Below, piece after piece: positions 18,680-28,284 of a stretch of DNA of 64,000 nucleotides. The stretch comes from Bordetella petrii. GTDB taxonomy: Bacteria > Pseudomonadota > Gammaproteobacteria > Burkholderiales > Burkholderiaceae_B. The position numbers and the translations under genes are program-made. Where the stretch lies: the NCBI RefSeq assembly GCF_017356245.1, contig NZ_JAFMZZ010000004.1:534286-598285 (forward strand). The letters are read 5' to 3'. Within the stretch, counting starts at the first letter, position 1. The number at the start of each line of letters is the position of its first letter. The notes beneath the pieces are model-generated. The model had not been told where the DNA came from and searched no databases. It was given only the letters and a program-made list of their open reading frames with translations.

Positions 18680-19615
18680 TTAGAACCAGATGCGCACGCC
18701 GGCCAGGATGGCGCGCTCGGAGCGGCTTTCGCCCGCCGCGCTGGCGTAGCTGGCGGTCTGGCCGAACTTGCGCCCGAACGACACGCCGATATACGGGGCC
18801 ACTTCGCGGGCCAGTTCGTAGCGCAGCCGCAGCGAGAACCGGGCATCCGCCAGGCCCGCGCCGATGCCTCGCGCCGGGTCGTCTTTTCCGTACAGGCTGG
18901 CTTCGATCTCGGGCGTCAGGATCAGCCGCTGTGTCAGCAGCAGGTCGTATTCCATCTTCAGCCCCAGCGCGGTGCGCCCCGAGCCGCCGACGTAACCGGT
19001 CATTTCGGTTTCGATGTTGTACGGCGCCACGCCCTGCACGCCGATGGCGGCCCAGTTGCGCTTGGGGCCGGCGCCGATATCGCGCCGCGCGCCCAGCTGC
19101 AAGTCCCAGAATGGCGTCACGGCATGGCTCCAGAAAGCCTCTACCCGGCCGTCCGTGCTGCCGCCCACGCGCTCGCCCTCGCTCTTGATCCAGAGCTTGT
19201 CCAGGTCGCGTCCCACCCAGACCTGGCCGTCCCATTGCAGGCCGGTCTGGCCGACCCTGTCATAGGCGACGCCCAGCTTGTCGAACAACAACTGGCTGGT
19301 GATGATGTTGTCCATCATGTGCGGATGAATGCCGTAGGCGGAATAGCGCTGTTGCGCCGTGCCGTCGCTGGTGGGCAGCGTTCCCACCGGCACCGCGCCG
19401 GCTTTCGCTTCGCCTGGCATTGCCGGCATCGAACCATGATCCATGCCGGGCATCGAGCCGTGGCCCATCCCCTGCATCGAGCCATGGTCCATGTCCGGCA
19501 TGGTTGCCGGGGCCGGCTGTCCCAGGGCCGCCGCGCTCGCAAGCGCCAAGGCCAGCATTCCCGCCGCCGCGGCAAGCCGGTTGCGCGGATATCGATGATT
19601 TTTCATGCTTGCCAT
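18680..19615 (-). CDS. copB: Copper resistance outer membrane protein CopB
   Basis: A 311-residue protein. A signal peptide (to about residue 35, ASAAALGQ) is followed by a Met/His-rich segment with repeats of the form MDHGSM/MGHGSM (about residues 40-68), then the PcoB/CopB beta-barrel (HPHMMDNIITSQLLFDKLGV, WDGQVWVGRDLDKLWIKSEGE, ending ERAILAGVRIWF with the usual terminal Phe). CopB is an outer-membrane copper-binding protein that works with periplasmic CopA. The ATG at 19615 shares a base with the copA stop (TGATG); a second in-frame ATG is at 19606. Confidence 0.93.
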   Translation of the reverse strand: MASMKNHRYPRNRLAAAAGMLALALASAAALGQPAPATMPDMDHGSMQGMGHGSMPGMDHGSMPAMPGEAKAGAVPVGTLPTSDGTAQQRYSAYGIHPHMMDNIITSQLLFDKLGVAYDRVGQTGLQWDGQVWVGRDLDKLWIKSEGERVGGSTDGRVEAFWSHAVTPFWDLQLGARRDIGAGPKRNWAAIGVQGVAPYNIETEMTGYVGGSGRTALGLKMEYDLLLTQRLILTPEIEASLYGKDDPARGIGAGLADARFSLRLRYELAREVAPYIGVSFGRKFGQTASYASAAGESRSERAILAGVRIWF

Positions 19616-21324
19616 CACTCCACGACCACCGCGCGGAACATGCCGGCTTCCATGTGATAAAGCAGATGGCAGTGATAAGCCCAGTTTCCCTTGGCGTCGG
19701 CGCTTACCCGATACGTGACGCGCTGCGCCGGGTTCAGGCTGATGGTGTGCTTGCGCACCTGGAAGCTTCCATCGGGCGACTCCAGATCGCTCCACATGCC
19801 GTGCAGGTGGATGGGATGCGTCATCATGGTGTCGTTCACCAGCACGAAGCGGACCCGTTCGCCGAACTCAAGGACGATGGGCTTGGTCTCGCTGAACTTC
19901 AAGCCATTGAACGACCACATATAGCGTTCCATGTTGCCCGTCAGGTGCAGCTCGATCTCGCGCGTGGGCGCGCGGTTGTCGGCCGGCTGGACCATGGAAT
20001 GCAGGTCGGCGTACGTCAGGACCCTGCGGCCGTTGTCGCGCAAGCCCACGCCCGGATCGCCCAGGCTGGTCGAAACGACCTGGGGCGGCATGGTATTGGC
20101 CGGGCCGTGCTCGGCCGGATAGGGATGCTTTACTTGCACCATGCCGCCCTCGCCCGCGCCGCCGCCGTGGTGCATGCCCGCCATGCCGGACATGTCGTGG
20201 GCCATGCCCATGTCCATCATGGTCAGGACTTGCACTGCGTCCAGCGCCGGCACGTCGGCCTGCATGCCCGCGCGCGGCGCGAGCGTCCCGCGCGCATACC
20301 CCGAGCGGTCCATGGCTTGCGAAAAAATGGTGTAGGCCCGGTCGCCGTCCGGCTCGACAATAACGTCGTAGGTTTCCGCCACCGCTATGCGGAACTCGTC
20401 CACTTCCACCGGCCTGACAGGCTGCCCGTCGGCCGACACCACCGTCATCTTCAAACCGGGAATGCGCACGTCGAAGTAGCTCATCGCCGAACCGTTGATG
20501 AAACGCAGGCGGATTTTTTCTCCAGGCCGGAACAGCCCCGTCCAGTTGCCGGCGGGCGATTGCCCGTTGGTCAGGAAGGTGTAGGTGGCGCCGGACACAT
20601 CGGCCAGGTCGGTATTGTTCATGCGCATCCGCTGCCACATCAGGCGCTCGTCCAACGCCTGCTTCCACCCCGCTTTCCGCGCATCTTCGCGCAGGTTTTC
20701 CACCGATGGCTGGATGTGGTTGTAGTAGTCGGGCATCACCTTCAGCTTGCGGAACAGGCTCATCGGGTCTTCGTCGGTCCAGTCCGAAAGCAGCACGACG
20801 TAGTCGCGGTCCGCGCTGACCGGGTCGGGATATTTGGGATCGATGACGATGGCGCCGTACAGCCCGGTCTGTTCCTGGAACCCCGAATGGCTGTGGTACC
20901 AGTACGTGCCGCTTTGCCGCACCTGGAACTGGTAGGTAAAGGTCTGGCCCGGGCGTATGCCCGGAAAACTGAGGCCGGGCACGCCATCCATGGCGGTGGG
21001 CAGCAGTATGCCGTGCCAGTGGATCGAAGTGTCCTCTTCCAGCCGGTTGGTCACGCGCAGCGTCACGGCATCGCCTTCCCGCCAGCGCAGCGTGGGCGCG
21101 GGCAGCATGCCGTTGACCGTGGTGGCCATGCGCGGCGCGCCCGTCAGGTTGGCGGCAGTCTGCGCGATATCCAGGTTGAACTCGGTGCCGGACAGCACGG
21201 CGCCCTGCGCCGCTTGGGCAGCCGCCCATGCGGGCGCGCGCCACGCGCCCAGGCTTGCCAGGGTGCCGCCGGCGGCCAGACCCTGCACGAAGCGGCGCCG
21301 CGGGTTCGAAACGGCTTTGGTCAT
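19615..21324 (-). CDS. copA: Copper resistance multicopper oxidase CopA
   Basis: A 569-residue periplasmic oxidase. It has a Tat signal (NPRRRFVQGLAAGG, residues 7-20) and the four copper-binding motifs HWHG near residue 95, YHSHSGFQEQ near 138, HPIHLHG near 515 and HCHLLYHMEAGM near 552. A Met-rich insert (MMDMGMAHDMSGMAGMHHGG) sits near residues 365-385. It oxidises Cu(I) in the periplasm. The start is 19 bases after the cupredoxin fragment, and its stop overlaps the copB start, so copA and copB are translationally coupled. Confidence 0.95.
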   Translation of the reverse strand: MTKAVSNPRRRFVQGLAAGGTLASLGAWRAPAWAAAQAAQGAVLSGTEFNLDIAQTAANLTGAPRMATTVNGMLPAPTLRWREGDAVTLRVTNRLEEDTSIHWHGILLPTAMDGVPGLSFPGIRPGQTFTYQFQVRQSGTYWYHSHSGFQEQTGLYGAIVIDPKYPDPVSADRDYVVLLSDWTDEDPMSLFRKLKVMPDYYNHIQPSVENLREDARKAGWKQALDERLMWQRMRMNNTDLADVSGATYTFLTNGQSPAGNWTGLFRPGEKIRLRFINGSAMSYFDVRIPGLKMTVVSADGQPVRPVEVDEFRIAVAETYDVIVEPDGDRAYTIFSQAMDRSGYARGTLAPRAGMQADVPALDAVQVLTMMDMGMAHDMSGMAGMHHGGGAGEGGMVQVKHPYPAEHGPANTMPPQVVSTSLGDPGVGLRDNGRRVLTYADLHSMVQPADNRAPTREIELHLTGNMERYMWSFNGLKFSETKPIVLEFGERVRFVLVNDTMMTHPIHLHGMWSDLESPDGSFQVRKHTISLNPAQRVTYRVSADAKGNWAYHCHLLYHMEAGMFRAVVVE

Positions 21325-21343
21325 GAGCGGTCCCGGTGCGAGG

Positions 21344-21625
21344 TCATTTGACCGACACGGCGCCCTTCATGCCGACCGGATAATGGCCGGGCTCCAGGCA
21401 GCCGAACGCCACCCGGCCCGCCTTGCTGAACTGCCACACGATCTCGCCCGTTTTGCCAGCCTGCAGCGACACCGAGTTGGGCGCGTCATGCCGCATGCCG
21501 GGATTCTTGAGCATCATCTGATAGTGGCTATTGAGGTCTGCTTCCATTCCCAGCACCATCTCGTGGCGAATCTTGCCCGAATTGGTGACTTTGAACACCT
21601 GGCCGAAGACGCGTTTCCCGGTCAT
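21344..21625 (-). CDS. N-terminally truncated copper cupredoxin
   Basis: A 93-residue protein, MTGKRVFGQVFKVTNSGKIR..., matching only the last two thirds of the periplasmic cupredoxins usually encoded in cop clusters (about 150-170 residues). The type-1 copper ligands all seem present: His in IRHEMVLG, then Cys, His and Met in FGCLEPGHYPVGM; MRHDAPNSVSLQAGKTGEIVW is the family core. Missing are the signal peptide and the first strands. The ATG at 21625 has AGGAAA upstream, so it may still be translated. Bases 21626-21702 before it hold a promoter-like stretch rather than the missing codons. Confidence 0.78.
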   Translation of the reverse strand: MTGKRVFGQVFKVTNSGKIRHEMVLGMEADLNSHYQMMLKNPGMRHDAPNSVSLQAGKTGEIVWQFSKAGRVAFGCLEPGHYPVGMKGAVSVK

Positions 21626-21691
21626 CGTGATTTCCTGAATCCAACAAGAAGAAGTGGCTGCCACTATAGGCATCCGCACCCAACCCCAAGC

Positions 21692-21717
21692 TGTCAGGAA
21701 AATTACTTTTTTGTAAT
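21692..21717 (-). promoter_or_regulatory. Candidate CopR box upstream of the cupredoxin-copA-copB genes
   Basis: The palindrome ATTAC-TTTTTT-GTAAT (21702-21717) overlaps the copS stop codon, and a TGTCA/TGACA element lies 5 bases away (21692-21696). CopR/CusR-type boxes combine TGACA- and GTAAT-like halves with 5-6 base spacing. A TATAGT -10-like hexamer follows at 21670-21665 on the minus strand. This would give the copper-binding genes their own inducible promoter within the operon. Confidence 0.5.
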
Positions 21718-23085
21718 GTGCGCGGGCCGGGCCAGGGAAAAGCCCACCTCGGTGCCGCTGCCGTCAGACGCGGCAAAGGCGGCGCCGCCGTGCATGCGCG
21801 CGATGGCATCGACAATCGCCAGGCCCAGGCCGTGCCCCTCGGTTCTACTGCTGCGCGCGCTGTCGGCCCGGAAAAAACGGTCGAAAATCCGCGGCAATGC
21901 CTGCGGTTCGATGGCAGCGCCGGTATTGCGCACCCTGAATTCGCCGCCGCCATTCTGTGCACTGCAATGAATGGCGATGCTCTGGCCGCGCGGGCTGGCC
22001 TTGATGGCGTTGCTAAGCAAATTCGACAGCGCGCGGCGCAGCAGCCGCGGATTGGCCAGCACTGTGCCGCCGCCATGAATTTCCACCGACAGCCCAGCCT
22101 CGGCCAGGGCGGCGTCGTAGTACTCGGCCACGTGCGCCGCCACGCCGCGCAGCTGGACTTCCTGCAGGTCCTGGGCAAGCTCTCCGCCGTCGGCGCGCGC
22201 CAGGAACAGCATGTCGTTGACCAGCGTTTTGAGGCCCTGCAATTCTTCCAGGTTGGATTCGAGCAACTCTTTCAGTTCATCGGCGGAACGCGCCGAAGAC
22301 AGCGTGACCTCGGTGCCGTTGATCAAGGTGGCCAGCGGCGTGCGCAGCTCATGCGCGACATCCGCGTTGAAGCCCTCCATTTGCTGATACGCGGCCTGCA
22401 GGCGGTCGAGCGTGGCATTGAACGTATGCGTGAATTCGCACAGTTCGCGGTCGATGCCGTGTTCGGGCAGCCGCAGCGCCAGGCTGCCCGGCTGGATGCG
22501 CGCGGCCTGGCCGGACAGCCGCCGTATCGGCGCCAGAGAGCGCCGGACAGCCCAGGCGGACAGCACCACCGTCGCCCCCACCCACAGCGCGCAAATCAGT
22601 ATCAATGCGGTGGCGAACGCATACAAGAACTGGATACCCGGCCGGATGTTGACCGCCACGACCAGATCCGCGTCGTTGAAGACCGGGCCGTCTATCGGCA
22701 GCCTCAGCCCCCGCATGTCCCAGCCGTCTTGAGTCTTGAGGAATATTTCCTGCCCGCCCGCCGGACGTATCGACCGGGGCGCCGCGCCGCCGTGGAAAAC
22801 ATCGCCGTCACGGCCCAGGATCCACACCCGCAGATTGGTGTGGCCGACCAGAATGTTGTCGAGAGAATCCCGCAGCTGCTTCATTTCGGGCGGGGCATTC
22901 AGCATGTCGACCAAGTGGTCGATCAGTTCCAGCTTGCCGGCGACCTCGGCCATCTCTTGCCGCTGCACTTCGCGCTTGAGCGCCCAGAACAGGGTATAGC
23001 CGGCCACGCAGGAAACAACCAGGGCAATCGCCCCCAGCAGCAGCGTCAGGCGGATTTCGATCGAGGGGATGCGCCGGCGCTTCAC
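21703..23085 (-). CDS. copS: Copper-responsive sensor histidine kinase CopS
   Basis: A 460-residue inner-membrane kinase. It has transmembrane helices at about residues 10-32 and 155-180 flanking a periplasmic sensor domain, then a HAMP segment ([17 protein letters not shown]), the phosphoacceptor His in [18 protein letters not shown], and an ATP domain with [10 protein letters not shown] (N box), [10 protein letters not shown] and [18 protein letters not shown] (G boxes). It fits the heavy-metal sensor kinase group. The GTG start at 23085 overlaps the copR stop (GTGA), so the two are translationally coupled; a longer frame upstream would run back into copR. Confidence 0.9.
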   Translation of the reverse strand: MKRRRIPSIEIRLTLLLGAIALVVSCVAGYTLFWALKREVQRQEMAEVAGKLELIDHLVDMLNAPPEMKQLRDSLDNILVGHTNLRVWILGRDGDVFHGGAAPRSIRPAGGQEIFLKTQDGWDMRGLRLPIDGPVFNDADLVVAVNIRPGIQFLYAFATALILICALWVGATVVLSAWAVRRSLAPIRRLSGQAARIQPGSLALRLPEHGIDRELCEFTHTFNATLDRLQAAYQQMEGFNADVAHELRTPLATLINGTEVTLSSARSADELKELLESNLEELQGLKTLVNDMLFLARADGGELAQDLQEVQLRGVAAHVAEYYDAALAEAGLSVEIHGGGTVLANPRLLRRALSNLLSNAIKASPRGQSIAIHCSAQNGGGEFRVRNTGAAIEPQALPRIFDRFFRADSARSSRTEGHGLGLAIVDAIARMHGGAAFAASDGSGTEVGFSLARPAHITKK

Positions 23086-23756
23086 GGCGCTCTGGCCTCG
23101 AGCACGTAGCCCATGCCGCGCACGGTGTGCAGCAGTTTTTTGTCGAACGGGTCGTCGATTTTCGCGCGCAGCCGGCGCACGGCCACCTCGATGACATTTG
23201 TGTCGCCGTCGAAATTCATGTCCCACACCTGCTCGGCAAGCTGGGTCCTGGACAGCACCTGCCCCTGGCGGCGCAGCATCAGGGCCAGCAGGGTGAATTC
23301 TTTCGCGGTCAAATCCAGGCGCGCGCCCGCGCGGTGCGCCTTGCGCCGCGCCAGGTCCAGCTCCAGGTCGTCCAGCCGCAACAGGGTGGATTCCTGCCCC
23401 CGGCCCCGCCGCAACAGGGCCTGGATGCGGGCCAGCAGCTCTGAAAATGCAAACGGCTTCACCAGGTAGTCGTCCGCCCCGCCCTCCAGGCCCCGCACGC
23501 GGTCTTCCACCTTGTCGCGGGCGGTCAGCATGAGTACCGGCGTGTCCCTGGCCTGGCGCAGGTCGGCCAGCACTCCGAACCCGTCGATGCCGGGCAGCAT
23601 GACGTCCAGCACGATCAGGTCGTAGCTGCCTTCCAGGGCGGCATGCCTGCCGTCGACGCCGTCCAGGGCCACGTCCACCACATAGTTGTGCTCGGCCAGG
23701 CCTTTCTGAAGGTAGTGGGCGAGCTTGCGCTCGTCTTCGATGACCAGGATGCGCAT
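23082..23756 (-). CDS. copR: Copper-responsive response regulator CopR
   Basis: A 224-residue OmpR/PhoB-type regulator. The receiver domain has acidic residues EDE near position 7, the phosphorylated Asp in [14 protein letters not shown] near 51, and Lys in [15 protein letters not shown] near 101. The winged helix holds [20 protein letters not shown] and [18 protein letters not shown], diagnostic of the CusR/CopR/PcoR heavy-metal branch. It is coupled to copS downstream and starts one base after the alcohol dehydrogenase stop. Confidence 0.93.
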   Translation of the reverse strand: MRILVIEDERKLAHYLQKGLAEHNYVVDVALDGVDGRHAALEGSYDLIVLDVMLPGIDGFGVLADLRQARDTPVLMLTARDKVEDRVRGLEGGADDYLVKPFAFSELLARIQALLRRGRGQESTLLRLDDLELDLARRKAHRAGARLDLTAKEFTLLALMLRRQGQVLSRTQLAEQVWDMNFDGDTNVIEVAVRRLRAKIDDPFDKKLLHTVRGMGYVLEARAP

Positions 23757-23757
23757 C

Positions 23758-24915
23758 CTAGAACGCCGCCCGGTAGATCGCCAGGGCGTCGGCCTCGGCG
23801 ACCGGGCGCGGGTTGTTCACCAGCAGCCGCTGCTGCAGCATGGCGTCGGCCGCCAGCATGGGCAGGTCTTGCTCGGCCACGCCCACCTCGCGCAGGGTGC
23901 GCGGTATGCCGGTCTCGCGCACCAGGGATTCCATGCGCGCGATGAAATAATCCGCCGCCTGGCCCGGATCGGCCGGGCAGCCTTCGCCCGGCAGCACGGC
24001 CGCCAGCTCCGCGTACAGCGGCAACGCGGCCTGCCGGTTGAAGCGCAGCACATGCACCAGCACCAGCGCATTGGACAACCCGTGCGGCACATGGAAATGG
24101 CCGCCCAGCGGGTAGGCCAGCGCATGAACGGCCGCCACCGGCGAATTGGAAAACGCCTGCCCGGCCAGCGTGGCGCCCAGCAGCATCGCCTCGCGCGCGG
24201 CGCGGTCGCCGCCGTCGCGGCAGGCGCGCAGCTGGTTGGCCGACAGCAGCGCCAGGGCCTGCCGGGCCAGCATGTCGGAAATCGGGTTCTTCAGGCGCGC
24301 CGACGTGTAGGCCTCGATGGCATGCACCATGGCATCGATACCGGTGGCGGCCGTGGCCGCGGGCGGCAGGCCCAGCGTCAGTTCGGCATCCAGGATGGCC
24401 AGGTCGGCCATCAGGAACGACGACACCACCCCGCTTTTAGTGGTTTCGCCCGTGGTGACGATGGAAATCGCCGTCACTTCCGAGCCGGTGCCCGCCGTGG
24501 TCGGCAGCAGCACCAGCGGCAGCCGGGGGCCCTGCACCTTGCCGATGCCGTACATGTCGGCCAGCGACTGCTCCGAGCCGCACAGCACGGCCAGCAGCTT
24601 GGCCACGTCCATCGACGATCCGCCGCCCAGGCCCAGCACCAGTTCGGCGCGGCAATCACGCGCGCGCTGCGCGGCCTTGAGCACCACATGGTCGGGCGGA
24701 TCGGCCACCACGTCGTCGATGACGGTGACCTGCCAGCCGTGCGCCTGCAGGTCGGCCAGCGCCGGCGCCAGTAGCCCGCTGGCATGCAGGAACGCGTCGG
24801 TGACCAGGCACAGCCGGGTGGCCGTGTAGCGCTCGCGCAGCAGGCTGCCCAGCCGGCGCGCGGCGCCGAATTCCATGGCCAGGGTCGGGACCGTGGTGAA
24901 CTGGAAGCTTGTCAT
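23758..24915 (-). CDS. Iron-containing alcohol dehydrogenase (Fe-ADH family)
   Basis: A 385-residue group III dehydrogenase. The nucleotide loop is [13 protein letters not shown] near residue 95, followed by [13 protein letters not shown]. The metal ligands appear as Asp and His in [11 protein letters not shown] and two His in [21 protein letters not shown]. The start at 24915 has AAGGAGACACC upstream. Fe-ADHs reduce aldehydes or oxidise alcohols with NAD(P). Its TAG stop is separated by one base from the copR start, so it probably shares the cop transcript; a metal-stress link is inference. Confidence 0.9.
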   Translation of the reverse strand: MTSFQFTTVPTLAMEFGAARRLGSLLRERYTATRLCLVTDAFLHASGLLAPALADLQAHGWQVTVIDDVVADPPDHVVLKAAQRARDCRAELVLGLGGGSSMDVAKLLAVLCGSEQSLADMYGIGKVQGPRLPLVLLPTTAGTGSEVTAISIVTTGETTKSGVVSSFLMADLAILDAELTLGLPPAATAATGIDAMVHAIEAYTSARLKNPISDMLARQALALLSANQLRACRDGGDRAAREAMLLGATLAGQAFSNSPVAAVHALAYPLGGHFHVPHGLSNALVLVHVLRFNRQAALPLYAELAAVLPGEGCPADPGQAADYFIARMESLVRETGIPRTLREVGVAEQDLPMLAADAMLQQRLLVNNPRPVAEADALAIYRAAF

Positions 24916-25178
24916 GGTGTCTCCTTGGGGGCGCGCCGGGCGGTGCATGCCGCCCCGCTATTCATTGGCTGGATGTAGCGTACACCAACGGCCGCGCGGC
25001 GCCGGCCCGGCCACGGCGCGGCTGCCGCCCGCCCGGGACGGCGGAACGCCGGCGCCGCAATTCGCACCATGAAAGGAACAATCCGTTCCACGCCGGACTG
25101 CGTGTTTTGGGTGTTCGCGGCGCAATGCCGCAGTTAGAATGCCTTCGCACCGTCTACCTACTGGTTGGAAGATCACAC

Positions 25179-25778
25179 ATGAACAACGCTTTTCTCGATG
25201 CGCTGAAGCAGCGCCGCACGCAATATTCGCTGGGCCGCAACCTCTCGGCCTCCAAAGAAGAACTGCTGTCCTTGATCCAGGAAGCCGTCAAGCACAGCCC
25301 GTCGTCGTTCAACTCGCAAAGCTCGCGCGCGCTGGTGCTGTTCGGCGCCGAAAGCGAAAAGCTCTGGCGCATTGCCGTGGACGAAGTGCGCAAGGTCGCG
25401 CCGCCCGAGAATTTCGCCCAGACCGAAGCCAAGCTGAACAGCTTCGCCGCCGGCGTGGGCACCGTGCTGTTCTTCGAAGACCAGGACGTGGTGCGCAGCC
25501 TGCAGGAAAAATTCGCCCTGTACGCGGACAACTTCCCGGTCTGGTCGGAACAGGCCGGCGGCATGGCGCAGATGTCGGTATGGGCCACCCTGGCCAACGC
25601 CGGCGTGGGCGCCAGCCTGCAGCACTACAACCCGCTGATCGACGCCGCCGTGGCGCGCGAATGGAATATCCCCGCGTCGTGGAAGCTGCGGGCGCAGATG
25701 CCGTTCGGCTCGAACGAAGCCGGCTTCGGCGACAAGCCCTTCATGGACGACGCCGAGCGTTTCCGCGTGGCGGGCTGA
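25179..25778 (+). CDS. Nitroreductase family protein (Hbn1/Frm2-like)
   Basis: A 199-residue FMN protein. The FMN-phosphate site RRTQYSLGRNLSASKEEL opens the protein, followed by EAVKHSPSSFNSQSSRALVLFG; a central helix (FPVWSEQAGGMAQMSVWATLA) and GASLQHYNPLID complete the fold. This pattern fits the Hbn1/Frm2-type nitroreductases (about 200 residues) rather than NfsA or NfsB. The substrate is unknown. A TAGAAT -10-like hexamer lies at about 25135-25140, and a strong terminator follows the gene. It stands alone between the divergent dehydrogenase gene and the convergent ABC operon. Confidence 0.9.
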   Translation: MNNAFLDALKQRRTQYSLGRNLSASKEELLSLIQEAVKHSPSSFNSQSSRALVLFGAESEKLWRIAVDEVRKVAPPENFAQTEAKLNSFAAGVGTVLFFEDQDVVRSLQEKFALYADNFPVWSEQAGGMAQMSVWATLANAGVGASLQHYNPLIDAAVAREWNIPASWKLRAQMPFGSNEAGFGDKPFMDDAERFRVAG

Positions 25779-25797
25779 TCGGCCGGCCAGGCGCACG

Positions 25798-25830
25798 AAA
25801 GGCCCGCAGGCGAATCTGCGGGCCTTTTCT
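25798..25830 (+). terminator. Rho-independent terminator after the nitroreductase gene
   Basis: Twelve-base arms AAAGGCCCGCAG (25798-25809) and CTGCGGGCCTTT (25816-25827) with the loop GCGAAT, followed by TTTTCTTTT. The arms are fully complementary; it may also stop the converging ABC operon, whose last stop is at 25863. Confidence 0.92.
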
Positions 25831-25862
25831 TTTGAGCGAGAGGCCGCCGCTGCCGCCCGCGC

Positions 25863-26571
<709 letters not shown>

Positions 26572-26585
<14 letters not shown>

Positions 26586-27324
26586 GATATGCCTCCAGCA
26601 CCGCCTGGTTGTTGCGCACCGCATCCGGCGCGCCCTCGGCCAGGCATTTTCCGTAGTTCAGCACCAGGATGCGGTCGGACACGGCCATAACCAGGTCCTG
26701 CACGTGCTCGACCAGCACGACGGCGATGCCCGAGCGCGCCAGGCCGCGCAGCACGCCGCCCAGGTGATGGCGGTCGCTGGGCGAAAGCCCCACCGCCGGC
26801 TCGTCCAGCATGATCAGTTCGGCGCCGGCAACCAGCGCGCGGCTGATTTCCACCAGCCGCTGCTGGCCGAACGACAGATCGCCGGCGGTGCGTTCGGCCA
26901 GCTCGGCGATGCCCATGCGCTCGAGCATGGCGCGGGCCGTGCGCACCGCCTCGCGCTCGGCGCGGCGCGCCGACGGCAGCCCCGCCACAGTGCGCCAGAA
27001 TGCGCGCGGAATGGCCAGCTCCAGCCCGGTCAGCACGTTCTCCAGCACCGTCATCTCGCGCAGGATGCCGTTGTTCTGGAAGCTGCGGCGTATGCCCATG
27101 CCGGCGATCTGGTCGGGCGTGCGGCCCAGCAACGAGACGCCGTTGTAGGACACCGCGCCGCTGGCCGGCCGGACGAAGCCGGTAATGGCGTTGAAGGCCG
27201 TGGTCTTGCCCGCGCCGTTGGGCCCCATCATGGTGAATATCTCGCCCGGCCGGACCTGGAACGACAGGTCGCTGACCGCGCTCAGGCCGGCGAAGCGCAC
27301 CGTCATATTCTCGACTTGCAGCAT
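26572..27324 (-). CDS. livG: Branched-chain-type ABC transporter ATP-binding protein LivG
   Basis: A 250-residue ATPase with Walker A GPNGAGKTTAFNAITG, signature DLSFGQQRLVEISRALV and Walker B LIMLDEPAVGLSPSDR, and the LivG-type C-terminal helix (VRNNQAVLEAYLG). The typical insertion after the Q-loop (RRSFQNNGILREMTVLENV) is present. It starts 3 bases after the livM stop and overlaps livF, consistent with coupled translation of the two ATPases. Confidence 0.93.
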
Positions 27325-27327
27325 GGC

Positions 27328-28284
27328 CTACTCCCGGTACAGCCGTTCGCGCATGGCGGGGATGCGGTCGGCCGCCAGCCCGCCCAGGCCGCGCGGCATG
27401 AAAAACAGCACCAGCATCAGCAGCAGGCTGAACACGATCTCTTCCAGGCCCGGGAAGTTGCGCAGCAGCTCCGGCGCGCCGGTCAGCAGCACCGCGCCCA
27501 GGATGGAACCCGCCATGCTGCCCAGCCCGCCGATCATGACGATGGCGAAATGCATCAGCATCTGCGCCAGTCCGAACGTGTCGGGCGAAATACGGCCGTT
27601 GAGCAGCGCGTACAGGCCGCCCGCCAGGCCCGCGATCAGCCCGCTCCAGGCGAAGGCCAGCACCTTGCTGCGCGCCACCGCGATTCCCAGCGAGGCGGCG
27701 GCCGGCTCGTTGTTGCGGATGGCGACAAAGGCGCGGCCGATGCGCGACTTCAACAAGTGCAGCGTGGCCGCCATGCCCAGCGCCAGCACCGCCAGGAACA
27801 CGTAGTACTTGCCGGTTTCGTTCAGCGCCGCGCCGAACAGGCTGGCCGGCGGCACGCTGAAACCGCCCGCGCCGTAGGTCAGGCCGTCGGCGTGCACGTA
27901 GAACCAGCGCATCAGCTCGCCGAACGCCAGCGTCACAATGGCCAGGTAATAGCCGCGCACGCGCAGCGCCGGCAGGCCCACCAGCCCGCCGGCCAGGCCG
28001 CCGGCGGCGGCGGACAGGACCAGCGCCAGCGGAAAAGGCAGGTCCAGGCGCGCCATGGCCAGGCCCGCGGCATAGGCCCCGATGCCGAAAAACGCCGCGT
28101 TGGCGAAAGCCAGCTGGCCCAGGTAGCCGATGACGATGTTGAAGCCCACCGCCGCCAGGCAGTAGACCAGCATGGTGTTGATGACGAACTGTACGTAGTT
28201 GTTCACGCCCAGCGGCAAGGCCGCCAGCACGATGAACAGCAGCAGCCACGCCACGCGGCGCGTGCGCTTGCGGGAATCAGCCAC
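27328..28284 (-). CDS. livM: Branched-chain-type ABC transporter permease LivM
   Basis: A 318-residue membrane protein with about nine hydrophobic segments and the LivM motifs GYLGQLAFANAAFFGIGAYAAG near residue 50 and GLPALRVRGYYLAIVTLAFGE near residue 105, plus the cytoplasmic EAA-like loop region AIRNNEPAAASLGI. The GTG at 28284 is preferred because GGAGG lies 7 bases upstream; it overlaps the livH stop by 8 bases. An ATG at 28302 is an alternative start. Confidence 0.9.
   Translation of the reverse strand: MADSRKRTRRVAWLLLFIVLAALPLGVNNYVQFVINTMLVYCLAAVGFNIVIGYLGQLAFANAAFFGIGAYAAGLAMARLDLPFPLALVLSAAAGGLAGGLVGLPALRVRGYYLAIVTLAFGELMRWFYVHADGLTYGAGGFSVPPASLFGAALNETGKYYVFLAVLALGMAATLHLLKSRIGRAFVAIRNNEPAAASLGIAVARSKVLAFAWSGLIAGLAGGLYALLNGRISPDTFGLAQMLMHFAIVMIGGLGSMAGSILGAVLLTGAPELLRNFPGLEEIVFSLLLMLVLFFMPRGLGGLAADRIPAMRERLYRE

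Noticed and set aside
19420..21351. A 643-codon frame opposite copA
   Set aside because: It is the complement of copA with no recognisable family and no ribosome-binding site.
17446..24915. Copper region as a genomic island inserted at tRNA-Pro
   Set aside because: No integrase, no second copy of the tRNA 3' end and no clear change in codon character were seen.
25075..25089. GGAAC-AATCC-GTTCC palindrome before the nitroreductase gene
   Set aside because: Five-base arms are expected by chance in this amount of intergenic DNA, and no regulator is adjacent.
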